Source: Urbifossiella sp043733485 (GTDB taxonomy: Bacteria; Planctomycetota; Planctomycetia; Gemmatales; Gemmataceae). Taken from it: 64,000 nucleotides of DNA. Position numbers and translations under genes: made by a program. Positions 52,452-60,367 of the stretch are shown one piece after another. Below the pieces are notes generated by a model. That model saw only the letters and a program-made list of their open reading frames with translations, ran no database searches and was not told where the DNA came from. The stretch spans positions 19,780 to 83,779 of the forward strand of contig JAYTGN010000057.1 of NCBI GenBank assembly GCA_043733485.1. The letters are read 5' to 3'. Numbering within the stretch: position 1 is the first letter of the stretch; every line of letters begins with the position of its first letter.

Positions 52452-52931
52452 GTGCCTGAGCGAGTCTACATTGAAACCACGTTCGTCAGCTACTTGACGG
52501 CCCGCGCCAGTCGAGATGTGGTTGTCGCGGGGCATCAACAGAGTACCAAAGAGTGATGGGACAATTGTCGCGGAGACTATCAACTTTGCGTTTCGGAACT
52601 TGTTTTTCAAGAAGCTGGAGCGGGTGATCCGCAGGCGGCGCAAGAACGCCTCAACATTTTGAAAGACATGCTTCTGTTGGAAACGCGGCAGGAAGCGCAG
52701 GATCTTGCAAAGGAACTCGTGCAAGCCGGGGCCCTACCGGCGAAGGCATTTGAAGACGCATTGCACATTGCCGTTGCAACCCATCAGAAGATTTCTTACC
52801 TCCTGACCTGGAATCTTCGGCATATGGCAAATGCCACCATGCGACAACTAATTGAAACGGTTTGTGCCAGAAAGGGCTACAAGGCGCCGATCATTTGTAC
52901 GCCCGAAGAACTCAGGATGGTGAAACCATGA
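52452..52931 (+). pseudogene. PIN-domain (VapC-like) toxin gene interrupted by in-frame TGA
   Basis: GTG 52452 opens VPERVYIETTFVSYLTARASRDVVVAGHQQSTKE, then codon 35 (52554-52556) is TGA, and the same frame continues WDNCRGDYQLCVSELVFQEAGAGDP... to 52931. The frame encodes 159 codons in total with PIN-domain acidic residues (IETTFVSYL, SELVFQEA, FEDALHIAVA). From memory, intact homologs carry a Trp at the stop position (EWWDN), which would make this a TGG to TGA change. Its stop overlaps the following small gene (ATGA). Confidence 0.75.
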
Positions 52932-53116
52932 ATGAATTCGATCCCATCGTCGATGAAGTTCGTCGCATTCGCGACGCCCATGCCGCCAAGTTCAACTACG
53001 ACCCGGATGCAATTTTTCGAGACATTAAAGAGCAGGAAAAGCGGAGCGGTCGCAAATACGTTTCGTTTGCCGACGACGCGGTCGTGCCGAACCGCTTTAT
53101 GGCTACGCCGACTTGA
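52928..53116 (+). CDS. Small partner protein of the PIN toxin (antitoxin-like)
   Basis: ATG 52928 overlaps the PIN gene stop (ATGA). The 62-residue protein (MNEFDPIVDEVRRIRDAHAAKFNYDPDAIFRDIKEQEKRSG...) is of a size and charge that fit a small antitoxin accompanying PIN proteins in planctomycetes. It is intact. Function is inferred from pairing. Confidence 0.7.
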   Translation: MNEFDPIVDEVRRIRDAHAAKFNYDPDAIFRDIKEQEKRSGRKYVSFADDAVVPNRFMATPT

Positions 53117-53154
53117 ATAACTTCGAGGCCTTTGATGCCTCTGAATGAACCTCG

Positions 53155-53586
53155 TCAGTTCGCCCGAACCAGAAAGACGATCGCGGCCACGAAGGCGATG
53201 GCCGCGACGATCGACAGATAGATCAGCCGCTGCACGAACCAAACTTCGATTCCCTTGCCGAAGCGGATGCCCATCAGCCCCGCGTGGATGCCGGACGAGA
53301 TCACCAAGTCGATCGGCAGGAACAAGAAGAAGATGATGATCCGGGCTTCCCACTGCGGCACGGCCGCGCTCCGGCAGCCCCATTCCACGAGTTGCACCAT
53401 GATCAGGTCCGCGAAGAACTGCGCGACCGTGATGAGGAAGAGGTGACCTGTCGCGGAAAGGACCGAGGGCTTCGGCAGGCCGGAGAGCACGCACGATTGC
53501 CGAAAGATGTACGTAAACAAGAACAGCCCGAGCGGCAGCATCAGGAAGAAGAGAAAGCAGCAAATGAGGAGTCCAAGGCCGAGCAT
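53155..53586 (-). CDS. Small four-helix membrane protein
   Basis: The 143-residue protein has about four hydrophobic helices (LLICCFLFFLMLPLGLFLFTYIF, GHLFLITVAQFFADLIMVQLV, RIIIFFLFLPIDLVISSGIHAGL, IYLSIVAAIAFVAAIVFLV). It lies 11 bp after glyA on the same strand. No known family is recognised. Confidence 0.7.
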   Translation of the reverse strand: MLGLGLLICCFLFFLMLPLGLFLFTYIFRQSCVLSGLPKPSVLSATGHLFLITVAQFFADLIMVQLVEWGCRSAAVPQWEARIIIFFLFLPIDLVISSGIHAGLMGIRFGKGIEVWFVQRLIYLSIVAAIAFVAAIVFLVRAN

Positions 53587-53597
53587 GCCGTCCTCGC

Positions 53598-54839
53598 TCA
53601 GACATCTTTCGGAGCGGGGAAGTGCTGGCAGAGTTCGAGAACGCTAGCGCGAACGCGGGACAGTGCCGCGGCATCTTCGCGGTTCGCGAGCACCTCGGCG
53701 ATCCATTTCGCGACTTGCACCATCTCCGATTCCTTCATGCCTCGCGTGGTGAGGGCCGGGGTGCCGAGCCGGATGCCCGAAGGATCGAGCGGCTTCCGCG
53801 GATCGAACGGGATCATGTTCTTGTTCACGGTGATGCCGGCGATGTCGAGGGCGTGTTCGGCCTGCTTGCCGGTCGAGCCCTTGGCCGTCACGTCCACGAG
53901 CATCAAGTGATTGTCGGTGCCGCCGGACACGATGGGGAAGCTGGCTCGGAGCAACTCTTCCGCCAGCACCTTCGCATTGTCGAGCACCTGCTGGCTGTAC
54001 AGTTTGAACGACGGTTCGAGCGCCTCTTTGAAGGCGACTGCTTTGGCGGCGATCACGTGCATGAGCGGGCCGCCTTGCACGCCGGGGAACACGGCCGAGT
54101 TCACTTTGTCCGCCCATTCCTGACGGCACAGGATGAACCCGGCACGCGGGCCGCGGAGCGTCTTGTGGCTCGTACTCGTCACGAATTCGGCGTGGGGAAC
54201 GGGGTCCGGGTGCAACTTCGCCGCGACCAGCCCCGCGATGTGCGCCATGTCCACCATGAGCAACGCGCCGACTTCCCGACTGATGGCGGCGAACTTCTCG
54301 AAGTCCAGGATGCGCGGATAGGCACTCGCACCGGCGATGATCAACTTCGGCTTGTTGTCGCGGGCTTTCTTGGCGAGGTCGTCGAAGTCGATGCGGTGGT
54401 CGTCTTTGCGAACGCCGTAACTGGCGACTTGGAAGTATTTGCCGGAGAAGTTGAGCCGCATGCCGTGGGTGAGGTGCCCGCCGTGGGCGAGGTCGAGGCC
54501 CAGGATCGTATCGCCGGGTTGGAGGGCGGCGAGGAAGACGGCCATGTTCGCCTGCGCGCCCGAGTGCGGCTGCACGTTCGCATGATCCGCGCCGAACAGT
54601 TGCTTGACGCGTTCGATGGCGAGCCGTTCGACCACATCCACGAATTCGCAGCCGCCGTAATAGCGCTTGCCGGGGTACCCCTCGGCATACTTGTTCGTGA
54701 GGCAGGTGCCTTGAGCGGCCATCACCGCAGTACTGGTGTAGTTCTCGCTCGCGATCAGCTCCAGCCCATCTTGCTGACGCCGGCGTTCGCTCGCGATCGC
54801 GGCAAACACCGCCGGATCGGCCCGTTCCAAAATACTCAT
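53598..54839 (-). CDS. glyA: Serine hydroxymethyltransferase
   Basis: The 413-residue protein is full length and shows NYTSTAVMAAQGTCLTNKYAEGYPGKRYYGGCEFVD, QPHSGAQANMAV, MAHIAGLVAA, and the PLP Lys in VTSTSHKTLRGPRAG. It interconverts serine and glycine with tetrahydrofolate. It is 200 bp from ndk and divergent from nothing; 54840-55043 holds a small hairpin (ACTCGTGAGGCGAGT) and no gene. Confidence 0.97.
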   Translation of the reverse strand: MSILERADPAVFAAIASERRRQQDGLELIASENYTSTAVMAAQGTCLTNKYAEGYPGKRYYGGCEFVDVVERLAIERVKQLFGADHANVQPHSGAQANMAVFLAALQPGDTILGLDLAHGGHLTHGMRLNFSGKYFQVASYGVRKDDHRIDFDDLAKKARDNKPKLIIAGASAYPRILDFEKFAAISREVGALLMVDMAHIAGLVAAKLHPDPVPHAEFVTSTSHKTLRGPRAGFILCRQEWADKVNSAVFPGVQGGPLMHVIAAKAVAFKEALEPSFKLYSQQVLDNAKVLAEELLRASFPIVSGGTDNHLMLVDVTAKGSTGKQAEHALDIAGITVNKNMIPFDPRKPLDPSGIRLGTPALTTRGMKESEMVQVAKWIAEVLANREDAAALSRVRASVLELCQHFPAPKDV

Positions 54840-55043
54840 CGGCGTTCCTCAAGACCCCACTCGTGAGGCGAGTGGGCACGGCTACGACCGCTAGTTTATT
54901 GGCCGAGGCCCGAGTGTCGAAGGGGCGAAGTCACCTGGGGCGGATGTCGGGTAAACAGTTCCACAGTTGGTGGAAATTTTGTACGGGTAGCGAGCATTCG
55001 ATGACGGAATTACCCCGAAGGGATTGGAGCCCCCAGCCCAGGG

Positions 55044-55487
55044 TCAGCCCACCCAAGTGGCGTCGGTCGCGGTGTAGCTGGCGACGCCCTCGGGGAACCA
55101 AAGTGCCGTCTCGAGGGCCGCGTTCTCGACACTGTCGCTGCCGTGGACGAGGTTGTTCTGCACGCTGAGGGCGAGGTCGCCGCGGATGGTTCCCGGCGGG
55201 GACTTCGCGCCGTCGGTGAGCCCCATTAAGCTGCGGCCCACGGCCACGGCCTCGCGCCCTTCCCACACCATCGCCACCGTCGGGCCGCTCGTCAGGAACG
55301 TCAGCAGCGATTCGTAGAACGGCTTGCCCTTGTGAACCGCATAGTGCTTCTCGGCGAGGTCGCGCGTCGCGGTCACCAGTTTGAGGCCGGCCAGCCGCAG
55401 GCCCTTCCGCTCGAAGCGGCCGGTAATCTCGCCGACCAGTCGCCGCTGCACCGCATCCGGCTTCAACAGGATCAAGGTCTGCTGCAT
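55044..55487 (-). CDS. ndk: Nucleoside diphosphate kinase
   Basis: The 147-residue enzyme has QTLILLKPDAVQRRLVGEI, the catalytic His115 in NLVHGSDS and NAALETALWFPEG. It transfers gamma-phosphate between nucleotides via phospho-His. Family length is normal. The ATG is preceded by GGAGTTCC on the coding strand. Confidence 0.97.
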   Translation of the reverse strand: MQQTLILLKPDAVQRRLVGEITGRFERKGLRLAGLKLVTATRDLAEKHYAVHKGKPFYESLLTFLTSGPTVAMVWEGREAVAVGRSLMGLTDGAKSPPGTIRGDLALSVQNNLVHGSDSVENAALETALWFPEGVASYTATDATWVG

Positions 55488-55523
55488 GGGGAACTCCTCA
55501 AAGTGGTTCGGGGTGGGTGCTAT

Positions 55524-57962
55524 TCAGGGTGCGGATATGCGGTGCAAACGTCCAGCGAAGCCGACGGTTCGACCGAACCCGGCCAGCAGCAACATGCCCA
55601 GCGAGACCGCGCTCACCCACCAGCCGATGCGGTACGATCGCGGCTCGAACGAGAACGCGGCTTCCTTCGCGCCGGTTGGGATCGCCACGGCGCGGAAGGC
55701 GTGGTTCGCGCGGTGAATCGGAACTTCGAGCCCATCCACGCGGCACACCCAACCGGGGAACCAAACGTCGCCGAGAACGAGGAAGCCGCCTTCGCCACCC
55801 GCTAGGTCCACAGTCACGCGATTGGGGCGATACTCGCGGAGACTCGCGGCTCGCCCCGGCCCCGTTCCGTCCGGAGGCAGCGGTACGTCGGCAGTCAGCA
55901 ACACCGTCGTCGAGAAGTCGGTTGCCTTGAGCGCTTCCAGTTCGCGACCAGCCAGCATCGGCTTCGCCCGCGGCACGACGAACGCCCTCGGGTGCGTCGC
56001 GAATCGCTGGTTCTCCATCACCAGTAGCCGCGGCAGCGGATCGGACCGATTCGGAGGAAGGGCCGGTATCGCCGGCGGCCTCGGGAACTGCGCCGCGAAC
56101 TTCCACCCCGACGCACCCAAGCGATGGCCCGGGTCGGCCTGCAATTCGGGGTTCGACGTGTACTCCTCGAAGCAGACGAGATAGCGGACGTTCAACAGGT
56201 CGAAGAGCGTCGGGTTGGTCCGCGGGAAGTTCGGAATGATCGGCTGAGCGACGGGGTTCAACCCGAGTACCTGCTCGTCGCGGTCGACCGCGAAGTTGAT
56301 GAACTCGCGATAGTGGCGCACGTCGAGCGGGTTGTAGCCTCGAGGCGTCTCGGTGCGGTACACGAGCGCGAGCGGCGAACCGCCTCCGAGTGGCGACAGG
56401 CGGTCGTGGGGACCGCTTCCCACATCCATGTCAATGACCCGTCCCGAACCCGGCTCCGCGTTCTTCTCCAGGAACTTCACGAGGTCGGACTCGGGATAGA
56501 TCTCGGACTGCGGCCGAACTTCGACGAACCGAAAGGTCGGCACCAGGAGTTCGATGAGCAGCACGCCCAGCCAAAGACCCGTGCGAGTGCGAGGGTTCAA
56601 GTTGCGGGCGAACGTCACCGCTGCGATCGCGGGTAAGCTCAGCCCAATGCACACCCAGTATGTCACGAACTCGGGCCACAGTGGAGCGGGGCTTTGCTGA
56701 AGGCTCAGCGCCACGCACGAGACCGACGGCACCGCGGCAAAGAGAAGCACGAGCAAGACGCTGCGACTCAGCGCGCGATTCGGGATCGCGGCCCAACCGC
56801 TTGCGATCAGCGAATCGGTCGCGGTTCCGGCGAGGTACGCGATGGGGAATGCGGCGATGAGCAGCATGCGAGAAGGAACGCGGAACAGATTGAAGCCGGG
56901 CAACCATTCGAGGAGGACGGCACCGCCGAGCGAGAACGCGAGCAGGCCGATCAACACGCCCACCTTCCAACGGAGCGGTCTCGCGCTCAGTTTGGGAGCC
57001 GCGAATGCCGCCGCCAGCCAGAAGGTGCCGAGGAGTGCCCGCGATTCCCACGTAGCCGGCGGATCGTACGTTGCCGAGGGGCCGACCAACGCGAAGAGCG
57101 TGTAGAGTGCGGTCTGTAAGGATTGCGTCGCTTCGAGGCCAGCGGATCGCGCCGAGTAACGGGATGCTTCCCACGTCGGGAACAACTGCACCGCACACAG
57201 GAGAACGGCAACAGCAGCGACCGCGACTCCGCTCCCCGCCCAACGCACGAGATTCCGCCCCGTGCGTTCTGCGGGCACGGTCCACGCAGCGACGAAGACT
57301 CCGGCGTAGAAGGTCCACTGCGGATGCGTTCCCAACGCGAGCATCGCAAACGCGACCCCGGCGCCAATCGCGGGCCAAATTCGCCGAGTAGAGGGTTGAA
57401 ACCCGGTTTCTGCTTTGGAAACCGGGTTTCTCGCTGTCTCAGAAACCCGGTTTCCAAAGCAGAAACCGGGTTTCGATCCGATCGACTTCTCCAAACCCAT
57501 CAGCACCAAGGGTAGCCAGGCGAGCCCGATGGTGATCGTGTGCCCGGCCAGTACGAGGTGCGTCATCCACTTCGCCGAGAACGCGAACCCGACTGCCACC
57601 ACGAGGCTCCCCGCTTCACCCAAGTCGTGACTGCGAGCGTACCAGTACGCGAAGACGCCGGCCGCGAGTACGTGCAGTGCGATGACCCAACTCATCGCTG
57701 CTCCAAGATCGCTTTCCGGAAGCACGTACATGGCGGCGTATGGCGGGTAGAAGCAGCCGACCTGAATATCGTGGACGAACGGAGTGCCGCAGAAGTGGTA
57801 GGGATTCCAGAGCGGCAGTTCGCCGGTCTCGCGCCACTCGCGGTTCAGAAAGATCTTCGCGGGGAGGTGCTCGGCGAGGAAGTCCGAGTAATCCGAGTAC
57901 AGGACCTGCGACGGACGCAAAACCAACGGATGGAAGTAGACGCACCAGACCAGCGCGAGCAT
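55524..57962 (-). CDS. YfhO-like multi-pass membrane protein with in-frame repeat insertion
   Basis: From ATG 57960-57962 the protein has 812 residues; ATG 58034 is an alternative that would translate part of an upstream palindrome. It has about 11-12 membrane helices with the YfhO-type N-terminus (HPLVLRPSQVLYSDYSDFLAEHLPAKIFL...LPLWNPYHFCGTPF) and a C-terminal beta-rich periplasmic part. YfhO proteins are thought to be GT-C-type glycosyltransferases. At 57399-57473 a palindromic element adds about 25 residues (KPGFCFGNRVSETARNPV and following) without breaking the frame, between two membrane segments. Confidence 0.82.
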   Translation of the reverse strand: MLALVWCVYFHPLVLRPSQVLYSDYSDFLAEHLPAKIFLNREWRETGELPLWNPYHFCGTPFVHDIQVGCFYPPYAAMYVLPESDLGAAMSWVIALHVLAAGVFAYWYARSHDLGEAGSLVVAVGFAFSAKWMTHLVLAGHTITIGLAWLPLVLMGLEKSIGSKPGFCFGNRVSETARNPVSKAETGFQPSTRRIWPAIGAGVAFAMLALGTHPQWTFYAGVFVAAWTVPAERTGRNLVRWAGSGVAVAAVAVLLCAVQLFPTWEASRYSARSAGLEATQSLQTALYTLFALVGPSATYDPPATWESRALLGTFWLAAAFAAPKLSARPLRWKVGVLIGLLAFSLGGAVLLEWLPGFNLFRVPSRMLLIAAFPIAYLAGTATDSLIASGWAAIPNRALSRSVLLVLLFAAVPSVSCVALSLQQSPAPLWPEFVTYWVCIGLSLPAIAAVTFARNLNPRTRTGLWLGVLLIELLVPTFRFVEVRPQSEIYPESDLVKFLEKNAEPGSGRVIDMDVGSGPHDRLSPLGGGSPLALVYRTETPRGYNPLDVRHYREFINFAVDRDEQVLGLNPVAQPIIPNFPRTNPTLFDLLNVRYLVCFEEYTSNPELQADPGHRLGASGWKFAAQFPRPPAIPALPPNRSDPLPRLLVMENQRFATHPRAFVVPRAKPMLAGRELEALKATDFSTTVLLTADVPLPPDGTGPGRAASLREYRPNRVTVDLAGGEGGFLVLGDVWFPGWVCRVDGLEVPIHRANHAFRAVAIPTGAKEAAFSFEPRSYRIGWWVSAVSLGMLLLAGFGRTVGFAGRLHRISAP
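57399..57473 (+). repeat. Element B palindrome (AAACCCGGTTTC family), in-frame coding copy
   Basis: The sequence matches 32051-32123 (arms AAACCCGGTTTCTGCTTTGG and complement), with a different central 12 bp. Here it lies inside the YfhO-like gene and is read through in frame. Confidence 0.9.
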
Positions 57963-57982
57963 GAAATAGGGGCGTGAAAGTT

Positions 57983-58084
57983 CCCAGGGCGTTGCCCTGG
58001 GCTTAGGGCTATCACCCCTTTGGGGTGTCTGCATGTCTTCAGCCTGAAGGGCTGGGAGCCCTCAGCCCAGGGCAACGCCCTGGG
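57983..58084 (+). repeat. Palindromic repeat (AGCCCAGGGC family), copy 2
   Basis: CCCAGGGCGTTGCCCTGGGCT (left, 57983-58003) is complementary to AGCCCAGGGCAACGCCCTGGG (58064-58084). Inner hairpins (CCCCTTTGGGG; CTTCAGCCTGAAG) fill the centre. It lies between nuoH and the YfhO-like gene. Confidence 0.85.
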
Positions 58085-58102
58085 TCGGCGGGATTCCCAC
58101 AA

Positions 58103-59323
58103 TCACTTCTTCGCCATCAAGATCGGCGTCGTCCGGCCCGACCAGACGCCGGGAAGTTGACCCGCCGGGGCGGACATCGCGGGCGGTCGGAACAGAACGC
58201 TGCCGAACAACACCGCCAGGCTACTCATCGTTCCAATCGCCAGCACGTACTTGACGATCACTCCAAGCCACGCGGGAACGAGCAACTGCCACAAGCACAC
58301 ACCCACGAGCAGCACGCAACTCATCGGCAAGAAATACTGCAAGCACGTCATCATCACCTGATCGATTCGCAGCCGCGGCAGCGACCAACGCATCCACATC
58401 ATGACCAGCACGAGCATCCAGCATTTCCCGCCGAACACGATCACGTTGAGCAGGGTGCCCGGCCAGAATCCGAACGCGACGCTCGGTTCGAACGTCAAGA
58501 ATCCCGTGTGCCAGCCGCCGAGGAACAGGATCGAGGCGAGCCCGCTGACGGCGAACATGCTCCCGTATTCCGCCAGGAAAAAGATCGACCAGCGGAAGCC
58601 GCTATACTCGGTGTGGAACCCGGCCACGAGTTCGCTCTCGGCTTCCGCCAAGTCGAACGGCGCTCGCTTGCAACTGGCCGTGGCCGTCACGTAAAAAATG
58701 ATGAACGCACCGAACGCGAACGGATCGTGGAAGACATTCCACTGCCAGAACCCGCCGACCTGTTGGTTGCCGATCGTATTGAGGTTCAAGGTGCCGGCTA
58801 TGCAGATGGGCACCACGACGCACATGGCTCGCGGCACCTCGTAGCTCACCACCTGCGCCGCTTCGCGCACGCCGCCGAACAGCGACCACTTGCTCGCCGA
58901 GGCGTACCCCGCGAGCACCACGCCGAAGACTTCACTCGAAAGTACGGCGAGCATGAAGAAGACCGCGACGTTCATCTCCTTCGCCACGAGCCCGCTTCCA
59001 AACGGCAGCGCGAGGAACCCGCAGAAGCTCGCACAGAACGCGAGGTAGGGCGAGAGCCGAAAGAGAAACTTATCGGCACCCGTGGGTGCGTGGTCTTCCT
59101 TCGAGAGGAGCTTGATGCCGTCGGCGAGGGACTGCAACAATCCGAACGGCCCGACCCGCGTGGGCCCGAGGCGATCTTGGACGCGGGCGGAGACTTTGCG
59201 TTCGGCCCAGATGGCGAGGAACGCGGAGATGCCGATGAACCCGAATAGCAGCGTGGCAGCCGTAACGCCGGCGGCGACGAGATTCCAGGGTGCCTCGAGA
59301 AATTGCGACCAGAACTCGGGCAC
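58103..59323 (-). CDS. nuoH: NADH-quinone oxidoreductase subunit H
   Basis: The 406-residue protein has eight or more membrane helices with the conserved NuoH blocks ERKVSARVQDRLGPTRVGPFG, DGIKLLSKED, SLFGGVREAAQVVSYEVPR and KRAPFDLAEAESELVAGFHTEYSGFRWSIFFLAEY. NuoH forms part of the quinone site of complex I. No other nuo gene is present in this window, so it is detached from the usual operon here. Confidence 0.96.
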   Translation of the reverse strand: MPEFWSQFLEAPWNLVAAGVTAATLLFGFIGISAFLAIWAERKVSARVQDRLGPTRVGPFGLLQSLADGIKLLSKEDHAPTGADKFLFRLSPYLAFCASFCGFLALPFGSGLVAKEMNVAVFFMLAVLSSEVFGVVLAGYASASKWSLFGGVREAAQVVSYEVPRAMCVVVPICIAGTLNLNTIGNQQVGGFWQWNVFHDPFAFGAFIIFYVTATASCKRAPFDLAEAESELVAGFHTEYSGFRWSIFFLAEYGSMFAVSGLASILFLGGWHTGFLTFEPSVAFGFWPGTLLNVIVFGGKCWMLVLVMMWMRWSLPRLRIDQVMMTCLQYFLPMSCVLLVGVCLWQLLVPAWLGVIVKYVLAIGTMSSLAVLFGSVLFRPPAMSAPAGQLPGVWSGRTTPILMAKK

Positions 59324-59404
59324 GACAACCTCGGTTCGGCGGGAGCGACAACGAGCGGCGAGGGAAGTCTACCGAACGGCCCGGCAACTTGCCACAGCGT
59401 TGGT

Positions 59405-59450
59405 GTCCGCACACTCCAAGTGCGGACTACCAACCGGCTGGAAGCCGGTA
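59405..59450 (+). repeat. Twin hairpins between divergent genes
   Basis: GTCCGCAC...GTGCGGAC (59405-59427) and ACCGGCT...AGCCGGT (59434-59450) lie just upstream of the MBL hydrolase start. They look like one more dispersed palindromic type and may shape the 5' end of that mRNA. Confidence 0.5.
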
Positions 59451-59460
59451 CATTGATGTC

Positions 59461-60120
59461 ATGCTCCAAATTCGCACCATCGTCTCCGATCCGTTCGCCG
59501 AGAACTCCTACGTCCTCTGGCAGGAGGGGCAGACCGAGGCCATCGTGGTCGATCCCGGCTTCGAGCCCGATTTAATCCTCGAATTCCTTTCCGAGAATGG
59601 GCTGAAACTCGAGGCCATCGTGAACACGCACGGGCACGTCGATCACATGGCCGGCAACGCCGAGATGAAGCGAGCCTTCCCGGAAGCCCCAATCCTGATC
59701 GGTGCCGGCGACGCCATCATGCTCACCGATGCGGTCGTTAACATGAGTGCGAATTACGGCATGCCCGTGGTCAGCCCGCCCGCAGATCGGCTCTTGAAGG
59801 AAGGCGAACTTCTGAGCCTCGCGGGCATCGCGCTCGAAGTCTTCGACATCCCCGGCCACTCGCCCGGCCACGTCGTGTATTTAATTCGCGAGACGAAGCC
59901 GATCACCGTGATCGGCGGCGACGTGCTCTTCCGCGGCAGCGTGGGCCGCACCGACTTCCCCGGCGGAAGTTTCGAGACGCTTAAGGCGAACATCGAACGC
60001 GTACTCTGGCCTTTGCCGCCAGATGCTGTCGTTTACCCCGGCCACGGCCCAGTGACCACGGTCGGGCACGAGAAAGAAACGAACCCCTGGGTCGGGGCCG
60101 GCAGCACGCGGAATCGGTAG
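59461..60120 (+). CDS. MBL-fold hydrolase (glyoxalase II-like)
   Basis: ATG 59461 gives 219 residues. The zinc motif THGHVDH (H57, H59, D61, H62), GHSPGHVVYL, GGDVLFRGSVGRTDFPGG and YPGHGP are those of the short glyoxalase-II-like/YcbL subgroup. It hydrolyses thioesters such as S-lactoylglutathione in relatives; the substrate here is uncertain. It is divergent from nuoH. Confidence 0.92.
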   Translation: MLQIRTIVSDPFAENSYVLWQEGQTEAIVVDPGFEPDLILEFLSENGLKLEAIVNTHGHVDHMAGNAEMKRAFPEAPILIGAGDAIMLTDAVVNMSANYGMPVVSPPADRLLKEGELLSLAGIALEVFDIPGHSPGHVVYLIRETKPITVIGGDVLFRGSVGRTDFPGGSFETLKANIERVLWPLPPDAVVYPGHGPVTTVGHEKETNPWVGAGSTRNR

Positions 60121-60121
60121 C

Positions 60122-60367
60122 TCAGACGCGCGGCTTCGGCCACGCCGGATCGTACTCCAGCGAGAAAATTTGTTGGATGCGTGCGGCCCGCCCGGCTTCG
60201 GGTTCTTGCAGTGCCTCGATGGCCCGATGAATGCGGGCCATGCGGGGGTCGTTCGCGGTGCCGTCGCCGCGATCGACGCGATCAAGAAATGCAGCGACAT
60301 CGAGCAACCGAGCGCGCGCTTCGAGGAAAAATTGATCTAGGGCACGGGACGCGGGCAGTGGTGTCAT
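60122..60367 (-). CDS. Small hypothetical protein coupled to larE
   Basis: The 81-residue protein (LPASRALDQFFLEARARLLDVAAFLDRVDRGDGTANDPRMARIHRAIEALQEPEAGRAARIQQIFS...) is helical and charged. Its ATG overlaps the larE stop (ATGA), so the two are translated together. No known domain; a partner or regulator role with LarE is possible. Confidence 0.7.
   Translation of the reverse strand: MTPLPASRALDQFFLEARARLLDVAAFLDRVDRGDGTANDPRMARIHRAIEALQEPEAGRAARIQQIFSLEYDPAWPKPRV

Noticed and set aside
55501..58102. Frameshift or artefact in the YfhO-like gene because of the internal repeat
   Set aside because: The frame is continuous on both sides of the repeat and the protein family pattern resumes directly after it, so it is an in-frame insertion.
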